Assembly: GCA_902627805.1 (NCBI GenBank)
Contig: CACOKN010000003.1
Span: forward strand, 1-64,000
Direction of reading: 5' to 3'
DNA: 64,000 nt
From: an uncultured Pelagibacteraceae bacterium
Lineage (GTDB): Bacteria; Pseudomonadota; Alphaproteobacteria; Pelagibacterales; Pelagibacteraceae
Made by a program: the position numbers and the translations under genes. The notes beneath the pieces were generated by a model, which was not told where the DNA came from, did not search any database, and saw nothing but the letters and a program-made list of their open reading frames with translations. How positions within the stretch are numbered: the first letter of the stretch is position 1; each line of letters opens with the position of its first letter. Positions 62,198-64,000 of the stretch are shown piece after piece.

Positions 62198-63118
62198 TCA
62201 GTTAAATTTTCTGGTTATAAATCTAAATTTCCAAAAAAGATTTTTAATTAATTTCTTTAAAATAAAATTATCAGCCATTTTTTTTCTATTTTCTGCGTCA
62301 ATTATAATTTCATTAATTTGAAACTTGCAGGCACCTCTAATATCAAAGTAATCTTTTTTCTCTAATTCAGGAAATTTTTCATAATAATTATTAGTAATAT
62401 GTTCAATGAAAGAATCCGGGTGTGGTTGATTATTTTCTTCAGGAATTAAGGTTGCTTTGAAATAATTCATACTAAGTGCGTGGAAACCAATTGATGATCT
62501 CTCTGTAATACCATAATTATGCCTAAAATTATGTGCTCTTTTTTCAAATGACCACCATTTGGATTTTAAAAAAGTTTCAAATTGTCTTTTTGTATAGATC
62601 CAGAAACAACAATAATTTTCTAAGTCATTCACAACAAAACTTTGATCGTCTATTTCAAAAAATTTGTCTAATTTTTTTGAAATATGAATACTATGTTTTT
62701 GATTAGTTTTGTTATTCATTTCATAAATGAAAAAACCTAAATGAAACCCTTTTTTTGCTAATAAATCTTGATATTTCAGCCAATATTGTAGATTAACTTC
62801 TGAGAACTTAATATCGTGCTCCAAGTAAGTAAAGTATTCATACTCATTTTTTTGTTCTTCCATTAATGATCTACACTTCCATGTTAAATACCCTTTATTC
62901 AGGTCACTATCACTCATTTGATGTTTGACAATTTTAGCATTTAAATTTTTATCATCTAGAAAATCATTATGCGTGTGTATAAAAATATCATTTTTAATTG
63001 AAAGTGATTTAAGATTGATTACATTTTCTTCAAGATAATCAAAACGGCGTAGGTTTCTATAACCTTCTTTTTTTTCAGGATTTGGATTGTAAAAAGGTAT
63101 ATGAATAGATATAGACAT
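62198..63118 (-). CDS. Hypothetical protein, possible glycosyltransferase-like fold
   Basis: 306 aa; YFTYLEHDIKFSEVNLQYWLKYQDLL; no family firmly recognised. Confidence 0.55.
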   Translation of the reverse strand: MSISIHIPFYNPNPEKKEGYRNLRRFDYLEENVINLKSLSIKNDIFIHTHNDFLDDKNLNAKIVKHQMSDSDLNKGYLTWKCRSLMEEQKNEYEYFTYLEHDIKFSEVNLQYWLKYQDLLAKKGFHLGFFIYEMNNKTNQKHSIHISKKLDKFFEIDDQSFVVNDLENYCCFWIYTKRQFETFLKSKWWSFEKRAHNFRHNYGITERSSIGFHALSMNYFKATLIPEENNQPHPDSFIEHITNNYYEKFPELEKKDYFDIRGACKFQINEIIIDAENRKKMADNFILKKLIKNLFWKFRFITRKFN

Positions 63119-63159
63119 TATTTATTTTAAAATTATAAACATATTTATAACATTTAATA

Positions 63160-64000
63160 ATGAAAAAAATTCTAATAACGGGTGGTACAGGTTATCTAGG
63201 AAGAAATTTAGCTAATTTTTATAAGAAAAAATATAAAGTTTTTCTTGGTGCCCGTAATAATAAACAAAATTTCTTAGTAAAGAATTTAACGAATTGTGAA
63301 GTAGTACCTTTAGATGTTTCTAATATTGAGTCAGTACATGATTGTTTAAATTATACTAAACCTGAAATCGTAATTCATGCAGCAGCTACAAAATTTGTAG
63401 ATTTATCAGAAAAATTTCCATTTGAATGTATCGACATAAATATACTTGGATCGACAAATATTGTCCGCGCTTGTATAAACAAAAAAGTTCCAACAGTTAT
63501 AGGTGTCTCAACAGACAAAGCATCACCGCCAATTGAAAATATTTATGGTTTAAGTAAATCTTGTATGGAAAGACTTTTTTCATCAATTAAATCTTATAGT
63601 AAAACTAAATTTATTTGTGTGAGATATGGTAATGTAGCATGGTCTACTGGATCTGTTCTACCGATTTGGAAACAAATGTATAAAAAAAATAAAACTATAC
63701 TTACTACTGGACCTTACATGAGGAGATTTTTTTTCTCAGTTAATGAAGCAGTAAGTTTAATTGATCAAGCTTTAAAACTTAAAAAAAAATTAAATGGGAA
63801 AATTCTTTCAGCTGAAATGAAATCTGCAAAAATGATTGATTTCTTAAAAGTCTGGACAAATAAATTTGGAGGAAAATATAAAATAATTCAATCCAGAAAA
63901 GGTGATCGACAAGATGAATATCTAATTGGTGAGGAAGAGTTGAAATATGCTAAAGAGATAAAAATTAAGAATAGAAAGTATTTTGTAATTGATTTTAATA
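63160..64000 (+). CDS. NAD-dependent sugar epimerase/dehydratase (UDP-GlcNAc 4,6-dehydratase-like), truncated at window edge
   Basis: Manual translation MKKILITGGTGYLGRNLANFYKK...VIGVSTDKASPPIENIYGLSKSCMERL...VRYGNVAWSTGSVLP; polysaccharide biosynthesis CapD/PseB-like motifs. Confidence 0.82.
   Translation, partial: MKKILITGGTGYLGRNLANFYKKKYKVFLGARNNKQNFLVKNLTNCEVVPLDVSNIESVHDCLNYTKPEIVIHAAATKFVDLSEKFPFECIDINILGSTNIVRACINKKVPTVIGVSTDKASPPIENIYGLSKSCMERLFSSIKSYSKTKFICVRYGNVAWSTGSVLPIWKQMYKKNKTILTTGPYMRRFFFSVNEAVSLIDQALKLKKKLNGKILSAEMKSAKMIDFLKVWTNKFGGKYKIIQSRKGDRQDEYLIGEEELKYAKEIKIKNRKYFVIDFN

Noticed and set aside
1-64000. CRISPR arrays, IS elements, integrases, toxin-antitoxin or known phage-defence loci
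   Set aside because: No regularly spaced repeats and no transposase, integrase, Cas, restriction-modification or defence protein motifs in the translations; the three tRNAs have no adjacent integrase or visible attachment repeats.

Overview
A 64 kb AT-rich, gene-dense bacterial chromosome segment. Gene content and style (very short intergenic regions, complete nuoA-N, aprMBA without dsr, tig-clpP-clpX-lon) suggest an alphaproteobacterium of the SAR11/Pelagibacter type; this assignment is inferred, not computed. The window holds: a partial birA; a complete 14-gene NADH dehydrogenase operon; tRNA-Asp, tRNA-Val and tRNA-Leu; the lon/clpX/clpP/tig protease-chaperone block; a TRAP + NCS1 permease + SDR block divergent from a GMC oxidoreductase; a C2/C3-sulfonate catabolism and sulfite-handling island (DadA-like FAD oxidoreductase, xsc, suyAB-like, TauE-like exporter, aprA/aprB/aprM); a pab cluster with a HIT protein next to aprM; mnmA, recX, amt, an HU gene and rseP; an ScfR/RamB-like regulator with a duplicated N-terminal HTH divergent from aceA; and the start of a glycan/nucleotide-sugar region. 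The main leads are: (1) the sulfonate-to-sulfite-to-APS island, which has no sat in the window but has a HIT-family hydrolase candidate beside it; (2) the duplicated-HTH regulator facing an array of TTTGTAAA half-sites at 9-nt spacing; (3) paired intergenic motifs flanking the ORF at 34150-34683; (4) several tiny, very basic or single-TM ORFs missing from the supplied ORF track. No CRISPR array, rRNA, transposase, integrase or prophage was found.
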